From positions 3,271,176 to 3,335,175 of the forward strand of contig NZ_CP030040.1 in the NCBI RefSeq assembly GCF_003260995.1: a DNA stretch of 64,000 nucleotides, given 5' to 3'. Below, piece after piece: positions 17,057 to 26,865 of the stretch. The DNA comes from Acetobacterium sp. KB-1 (GTDB lineage Bacteria; Bacillota; Clostridia; Eubacteriales; Eubacteriaceae). The notes below the pieces were generated by a model, which made no database searches, was not told the origin of the DNA, and saw only the letters and a program-made list of their open reading frames with translations. A program made the position numbers and the translations under genes. Numbering within the stretch: position 1 is the stretch's first letter; each line of letters begins with the position of its first letter.

Positions 17057-17085
17057 TTGACAAAAAAACCAGGTCTTGTTATAAT
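17057..17085 (+). promoter_or_regulatory. strong sigma-A promoter of veg
   Basis: TTGACA and TATAAT, both exact, are 17 bases apart. Transcription would begin about 60 bases before the veg start. Confidence 0.85.
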
Positions 17086-17153
17086 AAAAAATTTTACTTT
17101 TGATCAAAACTGTGGTATACTAACAAAGAGAAAACCACAGAGAGGTGAAGTTC

Positions 17154-17426
17154 ATGCCAAAAGCAACCATTATGGACATTAGACGCGAGGTGGAAAATTG
17201 TCTTGGTAAACGAGTCAAACTTGAAGCACATAAAAGCAAGAAAAAACTCTACCAAAAAGAAGGGGTAATTGAAAGCACTTATCCCAGTATTTTTACCGTT
17301 CGAGTTCAAGAAGATAAAAGAAAAGAACAGAAATTGTCTTTTAGTTATTCTGATCTTTTAACTCAAAGTGTAAAAATTGTATTACTAGATGAGAATGAAA
17401 CGGATGGCGCACTGTTAGTTTCATAA
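17154..17426 (+). CDS. veg: Veg family protein
   Basis: This 90-residue protein matches the Veg/DUF1021 family: IMDIRREVENCLGKRVKLEA, then YPSIFTVRVQ and LSFSYSDLLTQSVKI, a small SH3-like beta barrel. In Bacillus, Veg is highly expressed and affects biofilm formation and spore outgrowth. GTG at 17145 lies inside the ribosome site GAGAGGTG, so the ATG at 17154 is preferred. The perfect promoter agrees with high expression. Confidence 0.93.
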   Translation: MPKATIMDIRREVENCLGKRVKLEAHKSKKKLYQKEGVIESTYPSIFTVRVQEDKRKEQKLSFSYSDLLTQSVKIVLLDENETDGALLVS

Positions 17427-17452
17427 CGACAACATAAAATAACCACATTAAG

Positions 17453-17478
17453 AGAAGAACTCAGGTTCTTCTTTTTTT
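17453..17478 (+). terminator. terminator after veg
   Basis: AGAAGAAC and GTTCTTCT arms with a four-base loop run into seven T. Confidence 0.9.
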
Positions 17479-17552
17479 TATGTCAATGCTCACAGGTTTC
17501 TAGGTTGAAGCGAACAAAGAACTTAGTTCTTCTCGAAGTGGTTTTCTTTAAA

Positions 17553-18941
17553 TTATGTCGTTAAACGGACTTCCTGAGCGCGGGTTCGCAATAAGTTAAA
17601 TTCTTTTCGAACCATAAAAGCTGTCCAGACAACAATCACGACGTCAATGGCAAAAGAGCCGTAATAGATACCAGCGACACCGACGATTCCCGGTAAAAAT
17701 AACATGACTGGAACATAAAAAACCAATTGTCTGGCGATTCCGATTAAGGCGGCTGGTTTTCCCTTGCCGATTGAAGGGAATAGGGTCATCGCCATAAAGA
17801 TAATCGACAATGGTGGTAGGATGGCCATGTAAATTCTGAAATAACCAAGTAGCGTAACTTCAAACACCTGATCGGCAAGCATCAGTCCCAAGATTGACTC
17901 AGGGGAGATCATAGAAATAATCCAAAATGGAAGTGTCAGTAACATCGCAGATAGCGCAAAAATTTTATAGGAACTGATCACCCGATCATATTGACCGGCA
18001 CCATAATTGATCCCGATAACCGGCTGTAAAGCCCGCATTAATCCAAAAATAGGGGTCATCAGGAAGGTGAAAATACGATATACGACCCCATAAAAGGCTA
18101 TATCGGCAGTGGTACCATATTTAGCCAATGCGTTAAAAACTAATACAGCCTGAATAAGGCTCATAAAACTCATAATCAGGGAAGGCAGACCCAGGCGGAT
18201 GATGGTTGTTCCAATCTCTTTATCCCAGCTTAAGGACAGCATTTTTGTTTTGAAAGTTGAAAAACCCTTGCCAAAGTAAAACCAGCCAATTAACGTATAA
18301 ACAAGCATCCCGATGTTGGTGCCCCAGGCAGCGCCGACCACACCGAAATTGAATACGCCCATCAGGATATAATTGGCGATAACATTAATAACTAATCCGG
18401 CACCCATCATAACAGCGGCTGATTTCATTTTGCCCTCGGCACGAACAATCATATTGCCTGCTAAACCGTAAATCCAGAAAAATGCGCCCCAGATTGTTGC
18501 TCTGAAATAAGCGTCACCAAAGACAAGGGATTCGCCGCTGCCACCCATGAAGGTAAGGAGCTGTTTTGAAAAGATCAGGGTGATGACCATATAGAGTATC
18601 GTTATTAGCAGTGCGAGTAAGTTGACATTACCCATGAGCTTTTCCTGGACTTGCTTGTCCTGTTTGCCTAAAGCAATGCTGAGGACAGAACCGGCGCCGA
18701 CGCCAACAAGGGAGCCAAAAGCGACACTGATTTGCGCAAGTGGATAGGCCACTGAAACCCCAGCCAGAGCGACTTCGCCGACAAATTGGCCGACAAAGAT
18801 TGCGTCCAGGATAGAATTCAAGCCATAAAGAACCATCGCGATGATGGCCGGCCAGGAAACATTAAACATGACCTTCCACAGGTTGTCGGCTAAGATTGAC
18901 TGCTTTTGTCGTTCTTTACTATTTACAACTGTTTCTTTCAT
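17553..18941 (-). CDS. MATE family efflux transporter
   Basis: This 462-residue inner-membrane protein has about 12 hydrophobic helices in two repeats, as in MatE proteins: FNVSWPAIIAMVLYGLNSIL and IFVGQFVGEVALAGVS in the first, TIIRLGLPSLIMSFMSLIQA in the second. MATE proteins export cationic drugs or metabolites using Na+ or H+. AAGGAG lies just before the ATG. It sits 70 bases downstream of the TetR gene on the same strand, so it is probably the regulated target of that repressor. The C-terminal tail is charged. Confidence 0.92.
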   Translation of the reverse strand: MKETVVNSKERQKQSILADNLWKVMFNVSWPAIIAMVLYGLNSILDAIFVGQFVGEVALAGVSVAYPLAQISVAFGSLVGVGAGSVLSIALGKQDKQVQEKLMGNVNLLALLITILYMVITLIFSKQLLTFMGGSGESLVFGDAYFRATIWGAFFWIYGLAGNMIVRAEGKMKSAAVMMGAGLVINVIANYILMGVFNFGVVGAAWGTNIGMLVYTLIGWFYFGKGFSTFKTKMLSLSWDKEIGTTIIRLGLPSLIMSFMSLIQAVLVFNALAKYGTTADIAFYGVVYRIFTFLMTPIFGLMRALQPVIGINYGAGQYDRVISSYKIFALSAMLLTLPFWIISMISPESILGLMLADQVFEVTLLGYFRIYMAILPPLSIIFMAMTLFPSIGKGKPAALIGIARQLVFYVPVMLFLPGIVGVAGIYYGSFAIDVVIVVWTAFMVRKEFNLLRTRAQEVRLTT

Positions 18942-19011
18942 TGCAACTCCTTTTTAGTTAGAAATGTCTAACACGAAAATGTTTTTTTGAGGTTCACAAG
19001 GAACCTCGGTT

Positions 19012-19629
19012 TTATAAATATAATATTGATTTCCATCCGGCAGTAAAAAAAATCCGGATGTTTTCAATATAATTGTCGGCCGCTGATTTAGGCATGTCAT
19101 GAACAACGATTTCGAAAACGGCAGCAAAGTAGGCACTCGAGAGTATATGCAACATTTCGGGTGAGGCCCGTCCAGAGATCAGGGCGTCACAACCGGTGTC
19201 CCGGATAAAATCCAGGGTGGCTGCGACTTCAGTTTCAACCAGGCTGTTTATGAAATCGTCATAAGCAGTGCCTTCAGCACAACTGATTAGCAGTTTAAAA
19301 GCATCAAAATGATCATAGATATAGGTGATGAGCTCTTTCTGATGGGGTGAAGAGTCATCATAAGCAACTCGCATTTTAACGTCCCGGGGGAGTTGTTCAA
19401 ATGCTTTGTGTACGGCGATAAACTGTTCTTTAAACCCTTTAACAGCAGGATCAACCAGCGCTTCAAATAAAGCTTTTTTATCGGGAAAATAGCCGTAAAA
19501 GGCTCCAGTTGTCACACCGGCAGATTTTACTATATTCCTCAGAGAAGCATCTTTAAAACCTTTGTCTAAGAATTCTTTCTTGCCTTCAGCCATGATTCTG
19601 TCCAGAGTGGATTGTTTCTTTTCGCACAT
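19012..19629 (-). CDS. TetR/AcrR family regulator
   Basis: This 205-residue repressor has an N-terminal TetR helix-turn-helix (about residues 8-55: IMAEGKKEFLDKGFKDASLR, VKSAGVTTGAFYGYFPDKKA) and a variable ligand-binding domain. It is the first gene of an operon with the MATE transporter, and a 29-bp perfect palindrome lies 12 bases before its start, overlapping the ribosome site side, so autoregulation and control of the transporter are likely. The ligand is unknown. Confidence 0.9.
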   Translation of the reverse strand: MCEKKQSTLDRIMAEGKKEFLDKGFKDASLRNIVKSAGVTTGAFYGYFPDKKALFEALVDPAVKGFKEQFIAVHKAFEQLPRDVKMRVAYDDSSPHQKELITYIYDHFDAFKLLISCAEGTAYDDFINSLVETEVAATLDFIRDTGCDALISGRASPEMLHILSSAYFAAVFEIVVHDMPKSAADNYIENIRIFFTAGWKSILYL

Positions 19630-19641
19630 ACCGGATACCTC

Positions 19642-19670
19642 CCCGTAATATAACAGTGTTATATTACGGG
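19642..19670. promoter_or_regulatory. 29-bp perfect palindrome, probable TetR operator
   Basis: Arms CCCGTAATATAACA and TGTTATATTACGGG surround a single central G. Size, symmetry and position before the tetR-MATE operon are typical of a TetR-family operator. Confidence 0.85.
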
Positions 19671-19801
19671 ATTTATTTTACTATTAAATTTTTGCGGTGT
19701 CAATAACTATTTGAAAAATAGAAAAACGTAGTTCGTTAAGAATAGGTGGATTTTTTTATCACCGATGATATAATGAGTGGTATTGAAAAAGGAGTAAATA
19801 G

Positions 19802-21031
19802 ATGGTTAAAAATATAAGAATAGAATCTGAAATTGGAAAGCTGAAAAAGGTCCTGGTTCACCGACCGGGAAAGGAACTAGAACGGATTGTTCCCGATTCC
19901 CTTAAGGAATTATTGTTTGAGGATATCCCCTGGCTGGCACGGATGCAGGAGGAGCACGATGCCTTTGCCACGATCCTTAGAAAACGTGGGGCCGAGGTGC
20001 TTTATGTCGAGGACTTATTAAAAGATATTTTAAAAAATACCGCGGTTCGGGAGAATATCATCGCTGAAGTCATCGACAAGAATCCCTCATCGGGAAACTA
20101 CATTGATGGATTCTTAAATGAATACCTGATGTCCTTAGACAGCAATGCCCTGGGCGATGCCCTAATTGCCGGGGTGCTGCAAAAAGAACTTGACCATATC
20201 GATCGGCACCGGGTGCTGACTGATTATTTAAAAGGCCCGGAACCCTATGCTTTTTATTTAAATCCCGTGCCAAATTTGTATTTTATGCGCGATCCAGCTG
20301 TGGCTATTCATGATGGCATGTGCATTTCTGCCATGGCCACCCGGACTAGAAAACGTGAGAGTCGCTATTTAGCGGCTATTTATGAACATCATCCGATCTT
20401 TAAAAGTTGTGCAAATAAAACCTTTTACCAGGATACCAACTTCTTTTCAGTGGAAGGTGGCGATGTCCTGATTTTAAGCCCCACTGCAGTGGCGGTGGGG
20501 TGTAGTGAACGAACTGAGGTTCAGGGGGTTGAAGAACTGGCTAAAAACCTATTTAAGGCAGAGTTGGGCATAAAAAAGGTGTTGGCAGTAAAAATCCCTC
20601 GCAACCGGGCCTTTATGCATTTGGATACCGTCTTTACGATGGTAGACGTTGACAAGTTTATTGTCTACCCGGGGATACTTGAACAGGTGGAAACGGTCAT
20701 TATGACCCCTGGCAAAGCGGATTATCTGCATTATGAACGAAAAGACAGTTTGATTGAGGCACTTAAGTCAGTGCTCGATTTGCCGGCCATTAGTCTCATT
20801 GAAAGTGGCGGCGGCAACCCGGTTGCCGCCGCCCGGGAACAATGGAATGACAGTACCAACACGCTGGCAATTGCCCCGGGTGTCATTGTTGCTTATACCC
20901 GAAATGAGCGCTCCAATGAGGTGCTCAGTCAAAATGGTATTGAAGTGATTGGTATTGAAGCATCTGAACTGGTACGGGGTCGGGGCGGTCCTCGCTGTAT
21001 GACGATGCCCCTTTATCGGGACGCGTTTTAA
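19802..21031 (+). CDS. arcA: arginine deiminase
   Basis: This 409-residue cytoplasmic enzyme hydrolyses arginine to citrulline and ammonia. Visible active-site regions are LKKVLVHRPGKELE, YFMRDPAVAIHDGM, NRAFMHLDTVFTMVD (catalytic His and Asp) and the C-terminal GRGGPRCMTMPLYRD with the nucleophilic Cys. The GGAG before ATG 19802 supports the start. Its neighbour encodes ornithine carbamoyltransferase, so the pair makes citrulline, ornithine and carbamoyl phosphate. No carbamate kinase or arginine/ornithine antiporter is in the window. Confidence 0.96.
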   Translation: MVKNIRIESEIGKLKKVLVHRPGKELERIVPDSLKELLFEDIPWLARMQEEHDAFATILRKRGAEVLYVEDLLKDILKNTAVRENIIAEVIDKNPSSGNYIDGFLNEYLMSLDSNALGDALIAGVLQKELDHIDRHRVLTDYLKGPEPYAFYLNPVPNLYFMRDPAVAIHDGMCISAMATRTRKRESRYLAAIYEHHPIFKSCANKTFYQDTNFFSVEGGDVLILSPTAVAVGCSERTEVQGVEELAKNLFKAELGIKKVLAVKIPRNRAFMHLDTVFTMVDVDKFIVYPGILEQVETVIMTPGKADYLHYERKDSLIEALKSVLDLPAISLIESGGGNPVAAAREQWNDSTNTLAIAPGVIVAYTRNERSNEVLSQNGIEVIGIEASELVRGRGGPRCMTMPLYRDAF

Positions 21032-21153
21032 ACAAATCCGATCGTTATAGCAGTTGGTTTTATAGAATTGATTGTAGATGAACGATGTTACCTTGTGAAA
21101 GTAAAGATTATCAGTTAAAATAGATGAAAGAAGAGATAAACGGAGGAAGCGTT

Positions 21154-22137
21154 ATGAATTTAAAAGGTCGTCATTTATTGACATTAAAAGATTTTACCCC
21201 AGCTGAAATACAGTATCTCATTGATTATTCAGCTAAACTAAAAGCAAAGAAAAAATCAGGCGAGGTGGGCACCCTGCTAAAAGGTAAGAACATTGTTCTT
21301 ATTTTTGAAAAAACTTCAACAAGAACCCGTTGCGCCTTTGAAGTGGCGGCTTTTGATGAAGGAGCTAATGTCACCTTTTTGACCAATAGTCAAATGGGCA
21401 AAAAAGAATCGATTGAGGATACCGCCATCGTTTTGGGACGTTTTTATGATGGTATTGAGTTTCGCGGCTTTGAACAAAAGACAGTGGAAACGCTGGCCGA
21501 ATATTCCGGAGTGCCAGTTTGGAATGGCTTAACCGATTTAGATCATCCCACTCAAATTTTGGCCGATATGCTGACCATCCAGGAAAATTTCGGATCGCTT
21601 AAAGGAAAACGACTGGCTTATGTGGGAGATGCCAGGAATAATATGGGCAACGCTCTAATGATCGGTTGTGCCAAACTGGGAATGCATTTTGTGGCGGTGG
21701 CCCCTGAATCCCTGTTCCCGGAAGAAGCACTGGTGTCTGAAATGAAAGCACTTTGCAAAACAACCGGGGGAACCATTACCCTGACTGCCGATATTAAAGC
21801 CGGAGTTAAAGGTGCTGATGCCATCTATACTGATGTCTGGGTATCCATGGGTGAAGAAGATCAGATGGCTAAACGGATCAAGCTGTTATCACCATACCAG
21901 GTGAACATGGAAATGATTAAGGCGACTGGTAATAATGAGGTGATCTTTCTTCATTGTTTACCAGCCTTCCATGATCAGGAGACATCCGTCGCCCGGGAAG
22001 TTAAGGAAAAATTCGGGCTAACTGAAATGGAAGTTACTGATGAGGTCTTCCGCAGTAAGCATTCCAAGGTCTTTGATGAGGCTGAAAATCGGATGCATAC
22101 GATCAAGGCTGTGATGGTGTCGTCTCTGGTTGGCTAA
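21154..22137 (+). CDS. arcB: ornithine carbamoyltransferase
   Basis: This 327-residue cytoplasmic trimeric enzyme interconverts citrulline plus phosphate with ornithine plus carbamoyl phosphate. The carbamoyl-phosphate loop [12 protein letters not shown] and the ornithine-side [10 protein letters not shown] are both present, as are [12 protein letters not shown] and the SMGEE loop. GGAGG precedes ATG 21154; the ATG 30 bases earlier lacks a site. Location after arcA argues for the catabolic enzyme, though anabolic argF cannot be excluded from sequence. Confidence 0.95.
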   Translation: MNLKGRHLLTLKDFTPAEIQYLIDYSAKLKAKKKSGEVGTLLKGKNIVLIFEKTSTRTRCAFEVAAFDEGANVTFLTNSQMGKKESIEDTAIVLGRFYDGIEFRGFEQKTVETLAEYSGVPVWNGLTDLDHPTQILADMLTIQENFGSLKGKRLAYVGDARNNMGNALMIGCAKLGMHFVAVAPESLFPEEALVSEMKALCKTTGGTITLTADIKAGVKGADAIYTDVWVSMGEEDQMAKRIKLLSPYQVNMEMIKATGNNEVIFLHCLPAFHDQETSVAREVKEKFGLTEMEVTDEVFRSKHSKVFDEAENRMHTIKAVMVSSLVG

Positions 22138-22309
22138 AATGCCCGATTACGTTGTTGGATCAATTTATTCAAATCCTTGCGTATTATTGATACGCGGCGG
22201 GCTTTAATAAATTAATCCGCCGAGTACTCGAGGTTTCGCTCAACCAGAACAGCATAGCCTAAACGGCCCGGATCTTAGTACATGATTCATACCAGGAGAT
22301 TAACAATAA

Positions 22310-23794
22310 ATGGAGATTAAAGATATTAGAAAATTGCAAAATGGCTCCGATGTTCGGGGGGTGGCACTTGAAGGGATTGCCGGCGAAGCCGTTAATTTCA
22401 CCCAGGACATGGCCATGAAAATAGCCTTTTCGTTTGCCACCTGGCTGGAAAAAAAATCAGGCAAAGCACCGCTGACCTTTGCGGTCGGAAGAGACAGCCG
22501 GCTGTCCGGAACCCACCTGGCGCAGGCCGTGGCTTTGGGTCTGGTCAGCAAGGGCAACAAGGTCTATCAATGCGGGATTGCCACCACCCCGGCGATGTTT
22601 ATGACGACCATCGATCCGGTTATCGAGGCCGATGGGGCGATAATGGTAACCGCCAGTCATTTGCCTTTTAACCGAAATGGACTTAAGTTTTTCACCCGCG
22701 ATGGCGGCCTTGACAAAGCCGATATCAGCGAGATTCTGGCACTGGCCGAAACGATTGAAACATCCTTCACGCCCGGCGGACAGGCACAGGACTATGATTT
22801 TTTACCGTCCTATTCTAAAAATATTGTCGCGTTTATCCGCGAAAAAACAAAAACGGAGCAACCGCTTGCCGGAGCCCGGATTGTGGTTGATGCCGGTAAC
22901 GGAGCCGGCGGATTTTTTGTTGACCAGGTGTTAAAACCGCTGGGTGCCGATACCAGCGGCAGCCAGTATCTGGAGCCCGACGGCCATTTCCCCAACCACG
23001 TGCCCAACCCGGAAGATGCCGTGGCCATTGCCCATATCTCCAAGGCGGTATTGGACAACCAGGCCGATCTGGGGATCATCTTTGATACCGATGTGGATCG
23101 GGCGGCGATTATTGATGAAAAAGGGAATGCTATTAACCGCAATGGCTTTATTGCTTTTATTGCCAGTCTGCTTTTAGCGGATTATCCGGGGTCAACCATC
23201 GTTACGGATTCGATTACCTCCACCGGGTTAACAGAGTATATTGAGAGTCTTGGCGGGAAACATCATCGTTTTAAACGCGGTTATAAAAATGTCATCAACG
23301 AAGCGATCCGGTTAAATGAAGAAGGTATCGAAACCCATTTAGCCATGGAAACCAGCGGCCACGGCGCTATTAAAGAAAACTATTTTCTCGACGATGGCGC
23401 TTATCTGGTCACCATGGCGCTGATTAAGTTTGCCGAACTCCACCAGGCTGGCAAACCGATTAGCTCGTTTCTGGCAGGACTGAAAGAGCCGGTCGAAGCC
23501 GAAGAGATACGCTATAAAATAGCCACTGAGAATTTTAAAGATTATGGACAAAAGGTGCTGGCCGATTTTGAAAGATTTGCCGCCAGCCAACCCGGTTGGA
23601 CCGTGGTAGCGCCTAATTATGAAGGGGTCCGGGTAAGCTGTGATGGAACGGCCGGTAACGGCTGGTGTCTACTGCGAATGTCTCTTCACGATCCGATTAT
23701 GCCCCTTAATATCGAATCCGATACGGTCGGGGGCTGTGTGATCATTGAGACGGTTTTGAAAGAATACCTGCAAAAATTTGAAGCCTTAGTTTAA
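22310..23794 (+). CDS. phosphomannomutase/phosphoglucomutase family protein
   Basis: This 494-residue alpha-D-phosphohexomutase has the active-site serine loop TASHLPFNRNGLKFF (TASHNP in most relatives), the metal-binding loop FDTDVDRAA, the sugar-binding METSGHGA loop and a C-terminal phosphate-binding domain. The first four residues of the substrate arm and a long insertion near residue 140 are like those of plant and bacterial PMM-like relatives. It would interconvert hexose-1- and hexose-6-phosphates for wall or glycan precursors. AGGAG lies nine bases before the ATG. It is monocistronic, ended by a strong terminator. Confidence 0.88.
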   Translation: MEIKDIRKLQNGSDVRGVALEGIAGEAVNFTQDMAMKIAFSFATWLEKKSGKAPLTFAVGRDSRLSGTHLAQAVALGLVSKGNKVYQCGIATTPAMFMTTIDPVIEADGAIMVTASHLPFNRNGLKFFTRDGGLDKADISEILALAETIETSFTPGGQAQDYDFLPSYSKNIVAFIREKTKTEQPLAGARIVVDAGNGAGGFFVDQVLKPLGADTSGSQYLEPDGHFPNHVPNPEDAVAIAHISKAVLDNQADLGIIFDTDVDRAAIIDEKGNAINRNGFIAFIASLLLADYPGSTIVTDSITSTGLTEYIESLGGKHHRFKRGYKNVINEAIRLNEEGIETHLAMETSGHGAIKENYFLDDGAYLVTMALIKFAELHQAGKPISSFLAGLKEPVEAEEIRYKIATENFKDYGQKVLADFERFAASQPGWTVVAPNYEGVRVSCDGTAGNGWCLLRMSLHDPIMPLNIESDTVGGCVIIETVLKEYLQKFEALV

Positions 23795-23810
23795 TAAAAA
23801 AATAGCACTA

Positions 23811-23843
23811 AAAAACAGGATGGGTTTAACATCCTGTTTTTTT
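23811..23843 (+). terminator. terminator after phosphohexomutase gene
   Basis: AAACAGGAT and ATCCTGTTT arms are followed by a T-run; flanking A-run makes it usable from the other side. Confidence 0.88.
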
Positions 23844-23936
23844 GTTTTAATCCGTTAATGTTAGGAATCGCTGGAGCTGAGGTATTTTGACGATCGGAAA
23901 CAATCGGATTAACGATTGCCGCGGATCGATCACGGT

Positions 23937-24983
23937 TTAAACGACCGGGTATTCATAGATGTATTGGTGTAAAATATTGTCGTAAATATTGCCACCGGGG
24001 AAAACATCATACATGAAGATGGTAGTCTTTTGACCGTCAATTTCATCGTAGCCATAATACCTATAGCAGCTCTGCTCGAATTTTCCTTGAAACTCGATGA
24101 TTTCGGGAACATCGGCTTCAGATGCGATTAGATAGTCATCAAGATACTGCCTAGCTTCGTCTTCAGTGGCCAGATAGCAGATCGTTTCATCACCTTCGGC
24201 TTGATATAAGTAGAATTGTTTAAAATCATTAAATAGACTTCCTTTAGGAGAGACAATGTAAGGTTGTTCCTGAATAGGACTATTAACAGCAGTTAATTTA
24301 AATCCTTTGTTACAATACCCTGTATATTTATATTCTTCATCTACACGCATCCCTAATTGAGCCAGCAATTGTTTTAAATAGGTAATCGCCTCATGCGGGC
24401 TTTGAATCAATTTTTTATAAAACGGTTCATCTTGATCCACTGTGCCACTGGGGGCACTTGAACCGGCCGGCAGGATCTGAATTTTGATGCCTTCAAGGCG
24501 ATAGCCAAATCCTTCGGTGCCGGCACTTTCGCCGTTTTTAGTCCAGGCAAGCCAACCCATATTCTGAGCATGAACCTGATACCAGATATCAAATTGATCA
24601 GCAGTATCGCCAGTCAGTTTAATTTGAATGGCTTCTAACCGTAAGCTTTCGCCGGTGGTTCCGCTTGTTTCGCCGTTCTTTTTCCAGTTGGTGTTATCGC
24701 CTTGATCTTCCCAACCATAATTCTGGATATGGGTTTGATAAGCGACGTCAAGATTTGCGACCTGATTTTCAAGTTCGATTTGTATGCCTTCTAACCGTAA
24801 GTTTTCGCCGGTTGTCCCACTGAGAACGCCATCGGAAACAAATTCTTGCCAGCCTTTATTTTCAACGTGGGTCCGATAGCGGACATTGGGAGTCGTTTCA
24901 GCCCACACAGTTGTCGGAACCATCCCGACACTCAACAATAAGGCTAACATCCCGACAAAACATTTGCGAATACTTTTTTTCAT
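23937..24983 (-). CDS. secreted protein with three ChW repeats
   Basis: This 348-residue protein has a Sec signal peptide (MKKSIRKCFVGMLALLLSVG, cut near VWAETT) and three clostridial hydrophobic-W (ChW, PF07538) repeats at about residues 35-75, 80-130 and 133-175. Each reads like YxTHVxNxGW, then a Gly-rich turn (SGTTGENLRLEGIQIEL). The C-terminal 150 residues form a separate domain of unknown function. ChW repeats are found in surface proteins of clostridia and are thought to mediate extracellular binding. It is monocistronic; a TTGAAC/TATAAG pair 17 bases apart upstream may be its promoter. Confidence 0.87.
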   Translation of the reverse strand: MKKSIRKCFVGMLALLLSVGMVPTTVWAETTPNVRYRTHVENKGWQEFVSDGVLSGTTGENLRLEGIQIELENQVANLDVAYQTHIQNYGWEDQGDNTNWKKNGETSGTTGESLRLEAIQIKLTGDTADQFDIWYQVHAQNMGWLAWTKNGESAGTEGFGYRLEGIKIQILPAGSSAPSGTVDQDEPFYKKLIQSPHEAITYLKQLLAQLGMRVDEEYKYTGYCNKGFKLTAVNSPIQEQPYIVSPKGSLFNDFKQFYLYQAEGDETICYLATEDEARQYLDDYLIASEADVPEIIEFQGKFEQSCYRYYGYDEIDGQKTTIFMYDVFPGGNIYDNILHQYIYEYPVV

Positions 24984-25050
24984 TTTTTTCTCGCTTTCTT
25001 ATTAGTCTTATATAAAGTATACGCTTACAGTTCAACACATTCAAGATAAT

Positions 25051-25467
25051 TTATATTTTCTCAATTACAGAGGATATAGTCCTTTTTGATTTTAATATTG
25101 ATCCGCGGCTTTTTTCAAAGGCTGTTCGGATCCCAGCAACTGAAACCCCCTGTTGTGAAAAGGCCTTGACCAGCGAAATGCCCCGGACATATTCAATCAC
25201 CGCGCCGACCATTTCCTCCTGGGAGCTGGCGTGGACCGTTGAATTGCGTTTGCTGCGCTGCCCCATCCAGATCAGTGCGAGGTCGGAAAGGGCAATACCG
25301 GACAGGGCAATCAGCCCAATCGGCAGGCTGTAAAAGCTCAACGCCAGGATAAAGACCAGAACCATCAGATACCCTACTAGAAAGGCCATCATCGGCAATA
25401 AAGAAAGATAGCATTTCAGTGACACCGCCATCATCCAGAGGGTAAATTTTCTTAATATCGCCATCAT
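25051..25467 (-). pseudogene. remnant of an ABC exporter transmembrane domain
   Basis: About 139 residues are left of a half-size ABC exporter: two hydrophobic helices (LMVLVFILALSFYSLPIGL, IALSGIALSDLALIW), then the QEEMVGAVIEYVRGISLVKA loop that in intact exporters reads EEMxxxxVEYIRGIPVVK, as in the plus-strand exporter at 29.5 kb. The N-terminal helices and the whole ATPase domain are missing. Its start lies within the end of the ECF ATPase gene in another frame, so a deletion joined the two. It is unlikely to function. Confidence 0.75.
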
Positions 25468-26854
25468 CCAGGTGGAGAACGTGGGTGCAAGCCGCCAGAA
25501 TCAGTTCGGGATCATGGGTGATAACAAACTGAGTTTTCCCCAGATCCGAAAGTTGCTGGATATTAGTTGCCACCTGCTGCATATGTTTTAAATCCAAACC
25601 GCTGGTGGGTTCATCAAAAAGGATAAAGGGACGGCAGGAAGCGACAGCACAGGCAATCGCAACCCGTTGCTTTTGTCCGCCTGAAAGAGACATCGGGTGC
25701 AGGTCTTTGAGCTCAGACAGATCAAGGCTCTCCAGGATTTTTAGGGCTTCGGCTTCGTTTTCTTCGTTCATGGAAATCAGCAGCTCATCCAGAACACTTT
25801 CGGAAAACAGCTGATGGTTGACATCCTGCATCACCATAAAGCAGTTTTTTAGACGATCCCGAGACTTTAGATCACAGCCGCTGATGTTAAGGGTACCGGA
25901 ACACTTATTTTCGAGTCCGCATAGGCATCGGGCAAAGGTGGTTTTCCCGCAGCCGTTTTCGCCAATTACTGCAATAACAGCACCCTTGGGCAGACAGGCG
26001 TTGGCAATTTTCAGGCATGGATCACAATGGCGATAGGCATAATTAAAATCACAGATCGAAAAAGTGCTCTTAAAAGCGGGACGAACAGCCAAGGGTGTCC
26101 CATACAATGATTTAAGCTTTAGAATCCGCAGCCCCATCCGCTCCAGTTCGGCTTTGGGCAAAAGTGAAAAGGACGTGCCGGGATAGATTTTGATAATCCG
26201 CCCCTTATCCATCAAAACAACGCGATCGGCCAGCTCCTGCAAATAGTGAAGTCGGTGTTCAGCGATGACGATGGTTTTCCCCTGGGATTTCCATAGCGCA
26301 ATTAAGGATTGGAGTTCCCGGGTAGCTTTCGCGTCCAGATTGGAAGAGGGTTCATCAAGTACGATTATTTCAGGCTCCAGGGCCGCCACCGAGCCACAGG
26401 CGATCTTTTGTTTCTGACCACCGGACAAGGCAAAAATACTCCGCTCCAGCAACATATCAAGACATAAATCCCGGGAAACATCGTCAATTCGGCGACCGAT
26501 TTCATCAGCTGCTAAGCCCATATTTTCACAGCCAAAAGCCAACTCACTGGTAGTATCGACATTAAAAAACTGACTTCGGGGATTTTGAAAAACGGAACCA
26601 ACCAGCTCAGCAGTATCATAGAGGGGAATTTGTGAAACATTCTTGCCGTTTACTAAAACCTCGCCGGAAAGCTGGCCGCTGTAAAAGTGGGGAATCAGAC
26701 CGTTGATCAAACGGGTCAAGGTGGTTTTGCCACAACCGGAGCCGCCACACAGTAAAATGACTTCCCCCCGATTGATGGTTAAATTAAGATCATGAAGGCA
26801 ACCACCGCCCTCGCTGTTTTCATAGGTGAAATTGATTTGGCTTAATTGGATCAT
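25193..26854 (-). CDS. ECF transporter fused double ATPase (EcfA-EcfA'), with altered C-terminus
   Basis: This cytoplasmic ATPase powers an ECF importer. Two cassettes are fused: first with Walker A GGSGCGKTT, signature ALSGGQKQK and LDEPSSNLD; second with GENGCGKTT, SLSGGQKQR and FDEPTSGLD. Homology holds up to about residue 470 of 553. The last roughly 80 residues (rich in Pro, Arg and Gly) are a different frame of the exporter remnant, so the normal stop was lost. Two direct copies of a 13-base word lie at the junction, 33 bases apart. The enzyme core looks intact. It is the third gene of an S-T-A operon. Confidence 0.85.
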   Translation of the reverse strand: MIQLSQINFTYENSEGGGCLHDLNLTINRGEVILLCGGSGCGKTTLTRLINGLIPHFYSGQLSGEVLVNGKNVSQIPLYDTAELVGSVFQNPRSQFFNVDTTSELAFGCENMGLAADEIGRRIDDVSRDLCLDMLLERSIFALSGGQKQKIACGSVAALEPEIIVLDEPSSNLDAKATRELQSLIALWKSQGKTIVIAEHRLHYLQELADRVVLMDKGRIIKIYPGTSFSLLPKAELERMGLRILKLKSLYGTPLAVRPAFKSTFSICDFNYAYRHCDPCLKIANACLPKGAVIAVIGENGCGKTTFARCLCGLENKCSGTLNISGCDLKSRDRLKNCFMVMQDVNHQLFSESVLDELLISMNEENEAEALKILESLDLSELKDLHPMSLSGGQKQRVAIACAVASCRPFILFDEPTSGLDLKHMQQVATNIQQLSDLGKTQFVITHDPELILAACTHVLHLDDGDIKKIYPLDDGGVTEMLSFFIADDGLSSRVSDGSGLYPGVELLQPADWADCPVRYCPFRPRTDLDGAAQQTQFNGPRQLPGGNGRRGD

Positions 26855-26865
26855 GGTAATCTCCT

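Noticed and set aside
22138-22309. Third copy of the 100-bp palindromic repeat
   Set aside because: The stretch has a GC stem (GGCGG/CCGCC) but lacks the GTACCGAC/GTCGGTAC ends and does not align with copies A and B.
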